From Planctomycetaceae bacterium (GTDB taxonomy: Bacteria > Planctomycetota > Planctomycetia > Pirellulales > Thermoguttaceae), in the NCBI GenBank assembly GCA_003509805.1, contig DOMV01000323.1, positions 3,491-9,022 of the forward strand: 5,532 nt of DNA, written 5' to 3'. A program made the position numbers and the translations under genes. Positions 4,781-5,532 of the stretch are shown here, piece by piece. Under the pieces are notes generated by a model. The model was given only the letters and a program-made list of their open reading frames with translations. It did no database searches and was not told where the DNA came from. Each line of letters opens with the position of its first letter. The first letter of the stretch is position 1.

Positions 4781-5532
4781 ATGTCGATGTTTCGCGCCTT
4801 GTTTTGGAAAGAGTACCGTCAGCACCGGGCGCTTTGCCTCGCGTTCATCCTGATGGCGTTCGCGATGCAAACCTTCTGTTTCCTGGTGTGTTTTCAGGAC
4901 ACGAACATCAGCGACGCCCCCTATTACACGGCGCTCGGGATTTTCTTCACGGTCCTGTACGCGGGAGCGGCTTCGGCGATGCTGTTTGCAAACGAGCGGG
5001 AAGAACGGACCGACGCCTTCCTCGGCAGGTTGCCGGTTTCCGGCGCGACGGTGCTGGGCGCCAAACTCGGCTGGTTCCTTTGCGGCCTCCTGGTCGTCCT
5101 GGTCGGAATCGGCGCCGTTTCCTGCGTCTGGTTGCTGCTTGACCCCAAATACTTTCAGTGTTGGTTCGGCTCCCAAGCGGCGGGCCACATGGAAGGGGAC
5201 TTTATGGAAGGGGACATTATCGTCAGTTTCCTCGTTATGACGCTACAGCTTTCGGTCTGGGGTTTGTTCTGGTCGCCCCGGTTGAATGCGGCGCTGCATG
5301 CGTTGCTCCTGACGTTCGCCTGTTTCATGGCCGAAATGTATCTCATCAAACTGATCGGCGAGCACTACCGTATGGCAGCGTTGCCGACCGACCTGATCCT
5401 GTCGATCTGTTCCGCCGTTCTCTTGCCTTTCGCCCTCTGGGGAGGAGCGTGTTGGCTGCGAGCCCGCGATTCCAAGGCGAGACCCCGCCGCCGCGATCCC
5501 GGCGCTGCAATCGGCGCTACGACCGGCGCAAC
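4781..5532 (+). CDS. ABC-2 type transporter permease (3'-incomplete at window edge)
   Basis: An open frame of 250 codons runs from ATG 4781 to the window end without a stop. GGAG at 4771-4774, 6 nt upstream, decides this start over ATG 4787. The N-terminus, FRALFWKEYRQHR (4-16), is the amphipathic start typical of ABC-2 permeases. Hydrophobic helices lie near residues 18-38, 48-70, 97-120, 146-165, 168-190 and 203-225. Between helices 2 and 3, ANEREERTDAFLGRLPVSGATVLGAKL (70-96) is the conserved coupling-helix region (E.E..T...L..LPV....V..K) of this family. After the last helix comes a basic, Ala/Gly-rich tail (226-250), so the gene may end soon past the edge or continue with more helices. 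Such permeases pair with a separate ATPase; none lies to the left, so it is expected to the right. The substrate cannot be inferred. Confidence 0.85.
   Translation, partial: MSMFRALFWKEYRQHRALCLAFILMAFAMQTFCFLVCFQDTNISDAPYYTALGIFFTVLYAGAASAMLFANEREERTDAFLGRLPVSGATVLGAKLGWFLCGLLVVLVGIGAVSCVWLLLDPKYFQCWFGSQAAGHMEGDFMEGDIIVSFLVMTLQLSVWGLFWSPRLNAALHALLLTFACFMAEMYLIKLIGEHYRMAALPTDLILSICSAVLLPFALWGGACWLRARDSKARPRRRDPGAAIGATTGA
5189..5215 (+). repeat. 15-nt tandem duplication encoding MEGD in the permease
   Basis: ATGGAAGGGGAC occurs at 5189-5200 and again, identical, at 5204-5215 with a 3-nt spacer, a 15-nt period. It encodes MEGDF-MEGDI (residues 137-146) in the hydrophilic loop before helix 4. 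It is in frame and adds acidic residues without disturbing the membrane helices. Confidence 0.75.

Noticed and set aside
4624..5142. 172-codon plus-strand frame across the permease promoter and 5' part of the gene
   Set aside because: It begins upstream of the promoter and is Arg/Gly-rich, whereas the frame from 4781 gives a clean membrane permease.

Overview
This 5.5 kb window looks like chromosomal DNA from a planctomycete (Planctomycetota, probably Pirellulales-like). That is an inference from gene content: a WCEG/HQW-motif protein of a type I associate with planctomycetes, a beta-propeller fused to a di-heme peroxidase-like cytochrome, and a GYF_2-domain membrane protein. I see no rRNA, tRNA, CRISPR array, transposase or phage gene.

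Layout: (1) 1-108 is the 3' flank of a leftward gene and carries a hairpin-forming repeat. (2) 109-1038 (minus) encodes a conserved protein with two receiver-like halves, function unknown. (3) 1038-1118 is a divergent intergenic region where a leftward and a rightward sigma70-type promoter share their -10 bases. (4) 1119-3290 (plus) encodes an exported YVTN/YncE-type beta-propeller fused to a two-CXXCH cytochrome c peroxidase-like domain. (5) 3291-3670 is a non-coding, stem-loop-rich gap. It holds a good intrinsic terminator, which lies inside a second copy of the repeat found at 1-45. (6) 3671-4590 (plus) is a GYF_2-domain, four-helix membrane protein split into two frames. The break falls at a tract of five CCAA tetranucleotides. 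(7) 4591-4780 holds a terminator-like hairpin, a strong promoter (TTGACA-17-TACTAT) and two dyads that could be operators. (8) 4781 to the window edge (plus) is an ABC-2 type transporter permease, still open at the end.

The genes do not form one operon. The first two diverge from shared promoter DNA and may be co-regulated. The GYF gene is separated by a terminator and has its own weak promoter-like element. The permease has its own, probably repressible, promoter and may head an operon whose ATPase lies to the right.

The most notable signal is the CCAA tract in the GYF gene. As written the gene is out of frame. Six copies (one more) or three copies (two fewer) would give one continuous 307- or 303-residue protein. 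This suggests slipped-strand phase variation, although a recent pseudogene or a sequence error would look the same. The second notable signal is the element with shared blocks GGTAAACAC and ACCGCCCGTTTA, found in sense orientation downstream of two different genes.
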